From Sphingomonadaceae bacterium (GTDB lineage Bacteria > Pseudomonadota > Alphaproteobacteria > Sphingomonadales > Sphingomonadaceae), in NCBI GenBank assembly GCA_016462305.1, contig JAEMTM010000021.1, forward strand, positions 1 to 10,713: DNA of 10,713 bases, given 5' to 3'. Positions 1-5,923 of the stretch are shown in pieces. A program made the position numbers and the translations under genes. The notes beneath the pieces were generated by a model. The model ran no database searches, was not told the origin of the DNA, and saw nothing but the letters and a program-made list of their open reading frames with translations. The stretch's first letter is position 1, and every line of letters begins with the position of its first letter.

Positions 1-254
1 ATCAATGTAGTGAGCGCAGCCACCGCAAGGCTTTTCAGGAAAATCGAAAGATACAGCCACTCGGTCGCACGCTTGTAATTGTCGAGCGTGCCGGAAATAT
101 CAATGTCCGCTGGACCCGCATTCTGCCCAAAGCTGTAGAGCCAGACGATGGTCATGGGCGCGATGAAGAACAGGGCAAGCCAGAACACCGGTGCTGTGGC
201 AACGGCGACAAAAGGCTTCTTCTGGCTTTTCCAGTCCTGCAACAGCCCTGACAT
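1..254 (-). CDS. potB: PotB-like polyamine ABC transporter permease, N-terminal fragment
   Basis: This is the first 84 codons of a gene that runs off the left edge. It starts at ATG 254-252, only 3 nt after the stop codon of the binding-protein gene, so the two are certainly co-transcribed. The translation begins MSGLLQDWKSQKK, followed by a hydrophobic segment at about residues 17-40 that includes FFIAPMTIVWLYSFG. A soluble stretch containing NYKRATEWLYL follows, and then the start of a second membrane helix (IFLKSLAVAALTTL). A cytoplasmic N-terminus, one helix, a periplasmic loop with an 'NY.R..' segment and then the permease core is the usual layout of PotB/PotH-type inner-membrane permeases for spermidine, putrescine and similar cations. 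The conserved EAA loop lies outside the window. The family call rests on this N-terminus and on the neighbouring PotD-like gene; the substrate is not established. Confidence 0.85.
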   Translation of the reverse strand, partial: MSGLLQDWKSQKKPFVAVATAPVFWLALFFIAPMTIVWLYSFGQNAGPADIDISGTLDNYKRATEWLYLSIFLKSLAVAALTTL

Positions 255-257
255 CAG

Positions 258-1367
258 TTAAGCCGCCCGAACGCGGGTAAACGCCCCCTCATATTTCGGC
301 TGCAGCTCTGGGTTGAATTTGGCATATTCGCATTTCGCCAGAACAGCGGCAGGCGGGAAAATGACCTGATTATTTTTATAATCATCGGGCATCAACGCCT
401 TTGCTGCGTCATTGGGGGTTGGGTAGCGGATTGTCTCGGTTATCTTCTTACCCGCTTCGGCATCCAGCAAATAGTTAATGAAAGCATGGGCATTTTTCGG
501 ATGCGGCGCACCCTTTGGAATGCACAGATTGTCCGAATTTAGCTGGCTGCCTTCCTTGGGAATGACAAAGCCAATGTCGGGGTCTTCAACCATCGCCTGC
601 GCAATGTCGCCATTATATTCAAGGACAAGATCGACCTCGCCCTTCAGCAACAGATCCTGCCCATTGTCTTCATGGAAGGCTTTAATGTTCGGCTTTTGCT
701 TGATCATCATCGCTTCAATCATTTTCAGATCAGCGTCGGTCAAGCCATTGACCGATTTACCCAGATATTTGCCATACAGCCGGAACATGTCGCCAGCCTC
801 GGACAGCACAGCAATGCGGCCCTTATACTCGTCACTGTCAAACAGGACTTTCCAGCTATCCGGCACCGACTTCACCTTTGACTTGCGATACCCAATGCCA
901 AGCGCCAGCCATGTGTAAGGCATAGAATATTTGCGCGCAGGATCATAAGGCACATCCTGATAATCTGGGGCAATGTTCTTGAAATTTGGGATCTGCGCCT
1001 TGTCGAGTTCAACCAGCATATCGGCGGCGGCCATGCGCTCAACAAAGTCATTCGACGGTACGATGACGTCATAGCCTTGATTACCAGCGCGCAGCTTGGC
1101 AAATAATTCGTCGTTGCTGGCGAACAAAGTCATGTTCACGTCAACGCCGGCGCTGTCCTTGTAATCTTCCAACGTGGTCTCACCAATATAGGTGTCCCAG
1201 TTATAAAAGTTCAGCTTGGCCTCTTCGCCATTGGCGAGCTTTGCCGCCTCTTTCTCTCCACATCCAGCAAGCGCACCAGTCAGCGAGAAACCAACCGCCG
1301 CAACGCCCATGCCTTTCAGCATAAAGCGCCGATTGCTACCTGCGTGCAAAAAGGTCTTAAAATCCAT
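258..1367 (-). CDS. potD: PotD-like extracellular polyamine-binding lipoprotein
   Basis: This 369-residue protein is a periplasmic solute-binding protein of the spermidine/putrescine (PotD/PotF) family and captures ligand for the adjacent permease. The N-terminus carries NRRFMLKG (residues 12-19), a Tat-like twin-arginine motif, then a hydrophobic stretch and the lipobox LAGC with Cys36, so it is probably a lipid-anchored protein exported by Tat or Sec. Family landmarks are FYNWDTYI near residue 54, GYDVIVPSNDF, a VLEYNGDIA segment, PKEGSQLNSDNLCIPKGA, and ETIRYPTPN near the C-terminus. Measured against E. coli PotD as I remember it, two ligand-stacking tryptophans appear changed: WNG becomes YNG, and the W of W-M-D becomes N-S-D, with the aspartate kept. 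The ligand could therefore differ from spermidine. A strong ribosome binding site, GGAGGGAG at 1382-1375, sits 7 nt before the ATG. No ATP-binding subunit gene is visible; it may follow the permease or lie elsewhere. Confidence 0.92.
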   Translation of the reverse strand: MDFKTFLHAGSNRRFMLKGMGVAAVGFSLTGALAGCGEKEAAKLANGEEAKLNFYNWDTYIGETTLEDYKDSAGVDVNMTLFASNDELFAKLRAGNQGYDVIVPSNDFVERMAAADMLVELDKAQIPNFKNIAPDYQDVPYDPARKYSMPYTWLALGIGYRKSKVKSVPDSWKVLFDSDEYKGRIAVLSEAGDMFRLYGKYLGKSVNGLTDADLKMIEAMMIKQKPNIKAFHEDNGQDLLLKGEVDLVLEYNGDIAQAMVEDPDIGFVIPKEGSQLNSDNLCIPKGAPHPKNAHAFINYLLDAEAGKKITETIRYPTPNDAAKALMPDDYKNNQVIFPPAAVLAKCEYAKFNPELQPKYEGAFTRVRAA

Positions 1368-1505
1368 GGCTAATCTCCCTCCGAGTCCCCGTCCGTGAAG
1401 CAGTTATGCTGGACTAATATCCAGACTTAGAAAAGCCCCTTTTTTCCATGTTTTGCGGCGCAACTTAATTGCGATAGTTAGCAATTATTTTACACCGCAA
1501 TACAA
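1368..1505 (-). promoter_or_regulatory. Leader/promoter region of the potD-potB unit with two inverted repeats
   Basis: These 138 nt lie between the serine hydrolase stop and the potD start, both on the minus strand. They hold a nested inverted repeat at 1453-1500: outer arms TTGCGG (1453-1458) and CCGCAA (1495-1500), inner arms TAATTGC (1466-1472) and GCAATTA (1481-1487), with 7 nt between outer and inner arms on each side. A second, smaller one has CTGGA (1409-1413) and TCCAG (1420-1424) with a 6-nt loop. Read in the direction of transcription, neither is followed by a T run, so a classical terminator is not supported. An operator or leader structure is a plausible inference. I could not assign a convincing -35/-10 pair. 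Confidence 0.4.
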
Positions 1506-2708
1506 TCATTTGACGCGCGACATTGCCTCTGCATCGACCGCCGCTTGAACAGCCTTGTAAAAAGCTTCCCGCTGCGCACCCACCGTATTGGGGTCAATTG
1601 CCCTGGGCCAGTTACTGTTCGATGCGATCACCAGGTTACGCTTGGGGTCAATGAAGATGCCCTGCCCGAAAATGCCTTGGGCGGCGTAACTGCCGTCGTC
1701 ATAGGTCCAATATTGATAGCCATAGCCCTTACCGGGCATACCGATGTCGGCTTGCTTGGTCGTTGCGGCTGCGATCCAGTTGTCGGGCAAGATGCTTGCG
1801 CCCTTGACCTTTGCTCCGCCCAGCATGAACACGCCAAAACGTGCATAATCGCGCGTCGATGCCTGAATGCAGCAACCGCTGATCTCGTGCCCGGTCGCAC
1901 CCAATAGCCAGCTTGCGTCTTGTTCCATGCCAAATGGTGCCCATAGCTTCTCGGACAGATAGGCGGACAAGGTCTTCTTTGTGGCGGAGCTGACCAACAC
2001 GCCAATCAAATTGGTTTCGCCGGTTTTATAGACCCATTTTGTACCAGCAGGCGCCTCACGCCGCAATTTGCGCATGTAGCTGACGGTCACGTCCATGCCG
2101 TTTTCGGCCTTATGTGTGTTAAACAAAGCGACGTCGGACTTGGGGTCCCCATAATCCTCATTCCATTTGACGCCGGACGTCATCGTGAGCAATTGTTTGA
2201 TGGTTACGTCATCATAAGCAGAGCCCTTTAGATCAGGGATATAGGCCGAAACCTTGTCATCGATGCTTTTGATATAGCCGTCTTTTATCGCGGCACCGAC
2301 CAAGGTCGAGGTGAAGGATTTCGCGACAGAGAAGCTCGTCCATTTGCCATCCGCACTGAAATCGAGACCATATTTTTCCATCCGCACTTTGCCATCCTGA
2401 ATGATGACCAACCCCGCGGTGCGTTGCGCCTTCATATAGGCGTCGACATCCGTTGCGATCGTCAACGGCGCGCCCTTGGGCAAAGGATATACCGTGTCGC
2501 CTTTCGCAATGACATTGGCCTTAGCAAGGATGGGCATCCGATCCATCGCACGAAACGCGGCGTCGCGTTGCTCTACGCTCCAGAACAGCACATTAGCGTC
2601 CGTCGGCAGGCTGGACAGGAGCGCCTTCATATCCTTGTCCGCGCTGACCCAGAAACCGCCCGCTGCCGATGCCATGACCAGCAAAAACCCGAATATCCAT
2701 TTTTTCAT
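1506..2708 (-). CDS. Class C beta-lactamase-like serine hydrolase (secreted or membrane-anchored)
   Basis: This 400-residue protein belongs to the beta-lactamase/penicillin-binding transpeptidase-like family that includes 6-aminohexanoate-dimer hydrolase (NylB) and EstB-type esterases. The N-terminus MKKWIFGFLLVMASAAGGFW is a signal peptide or uncleaved anchor. The nucleophile motif SxxK is S127-V-A-K130 within SFSVAKSFTS. The second motif is Y227 in YKTGETNLIG, the usual Tyr-x-x-x-x-x-Asn form of this subfamily. Further family blocks are LLTMTSGVKWNEDYGDP, SGCCIQASTRDYARFG and the late GYGYQYW and GQGIFIDP segments, the last standing where beta-lactamases have KTG/HxG. Length and motif order are complete, so it should be active as an amidase, esterase or peptidase, but the substrate cannot be read from sequence. 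GGGAGAG (2719-2713) precedes the ATG. It is divergent from lemA and lies 138 nt upstream of potD on the same strand, so it may or may not share a transcript with potD. Confidence 0.88.
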   Translation of the reverse strand: MKKWIFGFLLVMASAAGGFWVSADKDMKALLSSLPTDANVLFWSVEQRDAAFRAMDRMPILAKANVIAKGDTVYPLPKGAPLTIATDVDAYMKAQRTAGLVIIQDGKVRMEKYGLDFSADGKWTSFSVAKSFTSTLVGAAIKDGYIKSIDDKVSAYIPDLKGSAYDDVTIKQLLTMTSGVKWNEDYGDPKSDVALFNTHKAENGMDVTVSYMRKLRREAPAGTKWVYKTGETNLIGVLVSSATKKTLSAYLSEKLWAPFGMEQDASWLLGATGHEISGCCIQASTRDYARFGVFMLGGAKVKGASILPDNWIAAATTKQADIGMPGKGYGYQYWTYDDGSYAAQGIFGQGIFIDPKRNLVIASNSNWPRAIDPNTVGAQREAFYKAVQAAVDAEAMSRVK

Positions 2709-2960
2709 CCTGCTCTCCCAATTTACCTTTTGACTAAAGTGACCTGGACGACAATCATGCCGCCGCCGCTAGAACCACCTTTACAATACATCAGAAAATT
2801 GCGCCAACGCGAAGCAAATTCATCATCAAGCCGGTTGGTAAAATTCATCGTGCGAACAACAGCAGTCATTGCGAAAGACCATAATGCGCCTTATGTACAT
2901 AATACACGCCCCTTAAGGGCTGGATTTTTAGGCATTATGCCAATTGGAGGAGTTCGTTAG
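2709..2960. promoter_or_regulatory. Divergent intergenic region between serine hydrolase and lemA, with palindrome cluster
   Basis: This 252-nt spacer must hold the promoters of both divergent genes. On the plus strand a weak sigma70-like match toward lemA is TTGCGA (2869-2874), a 17-nt spacer and TATGTA (2892-2897). The last 60 nt before lemA contain four short palindromes: TTATGTACATAA (2891-2902), CCCTTAAGGG (2910-2919), GGCAT-T-ATGCC (2931-2941) and CCAATTGG (2940-2947). The first overlaps the proposed -10 and would suit an operator; the last overlaps the lemA ribosome binding site. I see no convincing gene here. A plus-strand reading frame does cross the region, but its composition does not look coding. 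Confidence 0.45.
2946..2950 (+). promoter_or_regulatory. Ribosome binding site of lemA
   Basis: GGAGG lies 10 nt before the ATG at 2961 and fixes that start. Its first two bases are part of the CCAATTGG palindrome at 2940-2947, so a local RNA fold could in principle mask it; this is inference. Confidence 0.75.
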
Positions 2961-3569
2961 ATGCGTAAAACTTTTTTGAAATTTCTTCTGGTGCCCGTTG
3001 CTGCGGCGTCGTTAGCCGGATGCGGTATCAACAGCGTTCCGACGGCTGAAGAAAATGCCAAGGCGAAGTGGGCCGATGTTCAAGCCGCGTTTCAAGAACG
3101 CGCTAACCTCATCCCCAACCTAGCCAATATCGTTAAGAGCGCAGCAACGCAGGAAAACAAGACGCTCACTGAAGTCATACAGGCGCGTGCGCAAGCCACC
3201 TCGCCCAACATCCAGGTCAACCCTGACGACTTAAGCAATCCTGCAAAGATGGCCGCGTTTCAGGCCGCACAGAATCAATTGTCGGGCAGCCTGTCGCGCT
3301 TGCTCGTTTCGGTCGAGCAATATCCGGAGTTGAAAAGCCAGGAAGGCTATTTGAAACTGCAAGACCAATTGGAAGGTCAGGAAAACCGTGTGCGTATTAC
3401 GCTGCGTGATTATAATGAAGCGGTGCGTGGGTATAACACCACCATTCGGACATTCCCCGACATCATTGGCGCAAAAATCATCCATGGCGCAAAGCCGATG
3501 GTTCCCTATAAAGCCACAACACAAGGTGCCGAGACCGCACCAACGCTAGATATGGCACCCGGGGCCTAA
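2961..3569 (+). CDS. lemA: LemA family lipoprotein
   Basis: This 202-residue protein belongs to the LemA family, whose members are anchored to the inner membrane or lipidated and expose a helical, coiled-coil-rich domain outside the cytoplasm. The molecular role of the family is unknown. The N-terminus is a lipoprotein signal ending in the lipobox LAGC with Cys21. Hallmark blocks are KWADVQAAFQERANLIPNLANIVKS (about residues 37-61), EVIQARAQATSP, LLVSVEQYPELKS, QEGYLKLQDQLEGQENRV and RDYNEAVRGYNTTIRTFP. The RxxLIPNL and YNxxVRxYN signatures are diagnostic. It is the first gene of a unit followed 21 nt later by a TPM-domain gene, the standard LemA-TPM pairing seen in many bacteria, which suggests a shared envelope function. 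Length is normal for the family. Confidence 0.95.
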   Translation: MRKTFLKFLLVPVAAASLAGCGINSVPTAEENAKAKWADVQAAFQERANLIPNLANIVKSAATQENKTLTEVIQARAQATSPNIQVNPDDLSNPAKMAAFQAAQNQLSGSLSRLLVSVEQYPELKSQEGYLKLQDQLEGQENRVRITLRDYNEAVRGYNTTIRTFPDIIGAKIIHGAKPMVPYKATTQGAETAPTLDMAPGA

Positions 3570-3590
3570 GGCCAATTTAGGGAATTGAAC

Positions 3591-4379
3591 ATGAATAAGG
3601 CCCTTGGCCTCATGATTGCGCTGCTGCTGGCCCTTACCGGCCAAGCGGCAGTTGCGCAGGATTTTCCCAAACTGACGGGCCGAGTGGTGGATCAGGCGAA
3701 CCTGCTTGACCCAGAGCAAGAGGCCGCGCTCACTGCCAAGCTGGCGGGGCTGGAAACCCGCACCAAGCGTCAGTTGGTGGTAACAACGCTGAACAGCCTC
3801 GAAGGCTATGAGATTTCCGATTATGGCTACCGGCTTGGCCGCGCATGGGCACTGGGTCAGGATGGCAAAGGCGAGACTGAGAAGGACAATGGCGCGATCC
3901 TCATCATTGCGCCTAATGAACGCAAAATGCGGATTGAGGTGGGCTATGGCCTGGAGCCAGTTCTAACCGACGGTCTGTCGTCCACTATCATCCGCAACGA
4001 CATCACCCCACGGTTCAAGGAGGGTGATTTTGTCGGCGGCATTAATGCGGGCGTTGACCGCATCGTCACACAGTTGGAGCTACCCGCCGATGAAGCCGCC
4101 AAGATAGCTAACGCAGCGCAGGAACCGCGCGGGCGCGATGAGGGCGTTCCTTTTGGCGCGATCATATTCGTTCTGTTCCTGATCTTCTTCGTATTCCTGC
4201 CGATGCTCCGTTCCATGAATGGTGGCGGGCGCAAGCACCGGCGCGGCGGCATGGGGCCAGTCATCATCTGGGGTGGTGGCGGCGGGTTTGGTGGCGGTGG
4301 CGGCGGTGGCTTTGGAGGCGGCGGCTTTGGCGGCGGAGGCGGTAGCTTCGGCGGCGGCGGTGCGTCGGGCGGCTGGTAG
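3591..4379 (+). CDS. Secreted TPM-domain protein (YgcG family) with transmembrane anchor and Gly-rich tail
   Basis: I place the start at ATG 3591, giving 262 residues, because AGGGA (3579-3583) is spaced 7 nt from it. An upstream in-frame TTG at 3585 is too close to that site. Residues 1-22 form a signal peptide ending AVA, followed by a TPM domain at about 24-165 (FPKLTGRVVDQANLLD, TLNSLEGYEISDYGYRLGR, DNGAILIIAPNERKMRIEVGYGLEPVLTD). A membrane helix follows at about 188-206, then a basic stretch GGGRKHRRGG, and a tail from about 228 that is almost all glycine with regular Phe and a terminal Trp. TPM domains have been reported to have acid phosphatase activity in the plant thylakoid protein TLP18.3, but the role of the bacterial YgcG type is unsettled. 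The predicted topology puts the TPM domain in the periplasm and the Gly-rich tail on the cytoplasmic side. Its neighbours are lemA and a second TPM gene. Confidence 0.92.
   Translation: MNKALGLMIALLLALTGQAAVAQDFPKLTGRVVDQANLLDPEQEAALTAKLAGLETRTKRQLVVTTLNSLEGYEISDYGYRLGRAWALGQDGKGETEKDNGAILIIAPNERKMRIEVGYGLEPVLTDGLSSTIIRNDITPRFKEGDFVGGINAGVDRIVTQLELPADEAAKIANAAQEPRGRDEGVPFGAIIFVLFLIFFVFLPMLRSMNGGGRKHRRGGMGPVIIWGGGGGFGGGGGGGFGGGGFGGGGGSFGGGGASGGW
4272..4376 (+). repeat. Low-complexity Gly-rich coding repeat
   Basis: A run of GGN codons makes up the last 35 or so codons of the TPM-domain gene, encoding repeats of the form FGGGG with one Phe about every 5-8 residues, then SFGGGG, ASGGW and the stop. 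Such tails are usual in YgcG-type proteins. The DNA is prone to slippage and to sequencing error, so its exact length should be treated with care. Confidence 0.85.
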
Positions 4380-4390
4380 GAACGTTTGAT

Positions 4391-5080
4391 ATGAAGATAC
4401 GTAAAATTAGCCAAATGAGCGCAGCCGACCATGCTTTGGTGACAGCGGCGGTCGCCGACGCGGAACAACACACCAGCGGTGAAATCGTCACGATTGTGAC
4501 AGATCTTTCGGACCATTATGACGATATTGCAATGGCCTGGGCAAGCGCAGTCGCTTTCCTTGCGCTGGTGAGCTACGCAACCTTTCCTGACTTTTACATC
4601 GGCCTGATTACCCGTCTTTCGGGTGGTTGGGGTCATGAATATACGACGGGTGAATATGTCGCACTGTTGGTGACCGCAGTTGCGTTGAAATGGGTCGGAA
4701 CTTGGTTGATCCTGAAATGGACACCCTTGCGCATGGCGCTCACGCCCAAAGCCACGAAACTGGCCCGCGTGCGCAACCGGGCAATGAGCCTGTTCAAGGT
4801 CGGAGCCGAATCCAAAACGATGGCCCGAACCGGCGTTTTATTGTATCTGTCTATGAAAGAGCATCGCGCGGAAATCGTCGCGGACGAAGCCATCGCGTCC
4901 AAGGTTGCGCCAGAGGTTTGGGGTGACGCAATGGTCGCCTTGCTAGATCAGGTGAAGGCCGGAAATCCCGGCGCTGGTGTCGCGGCAGCGGTGGCGCAAA
5001 TGGGCGTTGTTTTGGCCGAACATTTCCCCAAGGGCAGCAATAATCCTAACGAACTACCCGACAGGCTCATCGAATTATGA
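4391..5080 (+). CDS. Membrane protein with a TPM domain split by a transmembrane hairpin
   Basis: This 229-residue protein starts at ATG 4391, 11 nt after the preceding stop; AGGAAC (4378-4383) overlaps that stop codon, indicating translational coupling. Residues 5-45 (SQMSAADHALVTAAV, EQHTSGEIVTIVTDLSDHY) match the beginning of a TPM domain. Two hydrophobic segments follow at about 47-64 and 88-109. The remainder then resumes the TPM pattern: SKTMARTGVLLYLSMKEHRAEI, VADEAIASKVAPEVWGDAM and a C-terminal AVAQMGVVLAEHFP. This two-part arrangement is a known variant of the TPM family, often annotated only as a TPM-domain membrane protein. With two helices both TPM halves should lie on the same side of the inner membrane, probably the cytoplasmic one. 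It presumably acts with the LemA and YgcG-type proteins encoded just upstream. The biochemical activity is unknown. Confidence 0.85.
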   Translation: MKIRKISQMSAADHALVTAAVADAEQHTSGEIVTIVTDLSDHYDDIAMAWASAVAFLALVSYATFPDFYIGLITRLSGGWGHEYTTGEYVALLVTAVALKWVGTWLILKWTPLRMALTPKATKLARVRNRAMSLFKVGAESKTMARTGVLLYLSMKEHRAEIVADEAIASKVAPEVWGDAMVALLDQVKAGNPGAGVAAAVAQMGVVLAEHFPKGSNNPNELPDRLIEL

Positions 5081-5595
5081 TGAAACAAGACGAAGAAGAA
5101 ACCGTGATGTGGCAAGGGCGCTTCATCACGGCGAAGACGCGCGGAAAATGGGAATATGTCAGCCGTGCGCGCGGCATAAAGGCAGCGGTGATTCTCGCGA
5201 TGGAGGGTGATCATGTCCTGCTCGTCGAACAATATCGCGTTCCGCTTGGCGCGCGCTGCATCGAACTACCCGCTGGCCTGATTGGTGACCATGATGCGGG
5301 CGAAGACACATTGGTGTCCGCTGCCCGAGAGCTTGAGGAAGAAACCGGCTATCGCGCCGACCATCTGGAGATCGTTGGCACGTTTTTCTCGTCACCAGGC
5401 ATGGTCAGCGAAAGCTTCTCACTCGTCCGTGCGCGTGGCTTGACGAAAATAAGTGAAGGCGGCGGTGTTGACGGCGAAAATATCATCGTCCACCGCGTTG
5501 CCTTGGCCGACTTGCCGCATTTTGTTCAGGAAAAGCGGGCCGAAGGCTGCGTCATGGACGTCAAGCTGCTGATGCTGCCCGGAATGATCGCTTAA
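5077..5595 (+). CDS. Nudix hydrolase (ADP-ribose pyrophosphatase type)
   Basis: This 172-residue protein hydrolyses a nucleoside diphosphate linked to another group (X). A complete Nudix box spans residues 70-92: G70, five residues, E76, seven residues, then R84-E-L-E-E-E-T-G-Y92, with the REUxEExGU metal-binding glutamates intact. The block EQYRVPLGARCIELPAGLIG just before it is typical of ADP-ribose/ADP-sugar pyrophosphatases (NudF-like), and a late Ser-Pro-Gly-Met (SSPGM) segment fits the same group. The exact substrate is inferred, not proved. The start ATG at 5077 overlaps the upstream stop as ATGA, so it is translationally coupled to the TPM membrane gene; a second ATG at 5080 is also possible. 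Its 3' end overlaps that of the convergent NDUFS4-like gene by 4 nt. Confidence 0.92.
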   Translation: MMKQDEEETVMWQGRFITAKTRGKWEYVSRARGIKAAVILAMEGDHVLLVEQYRVPLGARCIELPAGLIGDHDAGEDTLVSAARELEEETGYRADHLEIVGTFFSSPGMVSESFSLVRARGLTKISEGGGVDGENIIVHRVALADLPHFVQEKRAEGCVMDVKLLMLPGMIA

Positions 5596-5867
5596 CGGAA
5601 ATTATCCGCATAAGCCTGAAGCTTCAGCGTTTTCGGCGGCGTTGGGATGAAGGTCGCGACAATGCCCTTTTTCTCCGCATAAGCGCGCGCCGCGTCTAGG
5701 CTTGGGAAGGTCAATTGCACCTGCGCTTGCGTATCGCCTGAGCCTGCCCAACCCATCAGCGGGTCGGCCTTGCGCGGTTCTGCCGGCACATATTCCAGCA
5801 CCCATTCGCGGCGTCCACTGCCCGATTGCATGGCATTTTTGGGGCGTTGAAAGATACGGGCGGACAT
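5592..5867 (-). CDS. NDUFS4-type accessory subunit of respiratory complex I
   Basis: This 91-residue protein matches the ETC complex I subunit conserved region family (NDUFS4, 18-kDa/AQDQ subunit), an accessory subunit on the peripheral arm of NADH:ubiquinone oxidoreductase that is conserved in alphaproteobacteria and mitochondria. Recognisable blocks are ARIFQRPKNAMQSGSGRREWVLEYVP, DPLMGWAGSGDTQAQVQLTF, DAARAYAEKKGI and the C-terminal LKLQAYADNF. It has no mitochondrial-type leader, as expected, and is of normal bacterial length. CAGGAAA precedes the ATG by about 7 nt. It lies 56 nt downstream of hrpB on the same strand, so it is probably the last gene of that transcript, away from any nuo genes. 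Its stop shares TTAA with the convergent Nudix gene. Confidence 0.93.
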   Translation of the reverse strand: MSARIFQRPKNAMQSGSGRREWVLEYVPAEPRKADPLMGWAGSGDTQAQVQLTFPSLDAARAYAEKKGIVATFIPTPPKTLKLQAYADNFR

Positions 5868-5923
5868 ATTCTATTTCCTGACGGTTATTTCGCCACCGCC
5901 TTGCCCGAACAGCATCTGAGTCG

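Noticed and set aside
1431..1445. AAAAG-CCC-CTTTT mini-hairpin as a terminator
   Set aside because: Five mostly A-T pairs with a 3-nt loop are too weak to be a terminator.
2424..2960. Plus-strand open frame of 178 codons antisense to the start of the serine hydrolase, crossing the intergenic region and stopping right before lemA
   Set aside because: It has no family likeness, no ribosome binding site at its start, and overlaps a strongly supported gene for more than half its length. The exact abutment to lemA looks accidental.
3585..3590. TTG start for the secreted TPM protein
   Set aside because: It lies directly after the AGGGA ribosome binding site with no room for normal spacing; ATG 3591 is spaced 7 nt.
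3944..4636. Minus-strand proline-rich open frame opposite the Gly-rich tail
   Set aside because: The poly-Pro character is the simple reverse complement of GGN glycine codons, so it is a shadow of the TPM gene.
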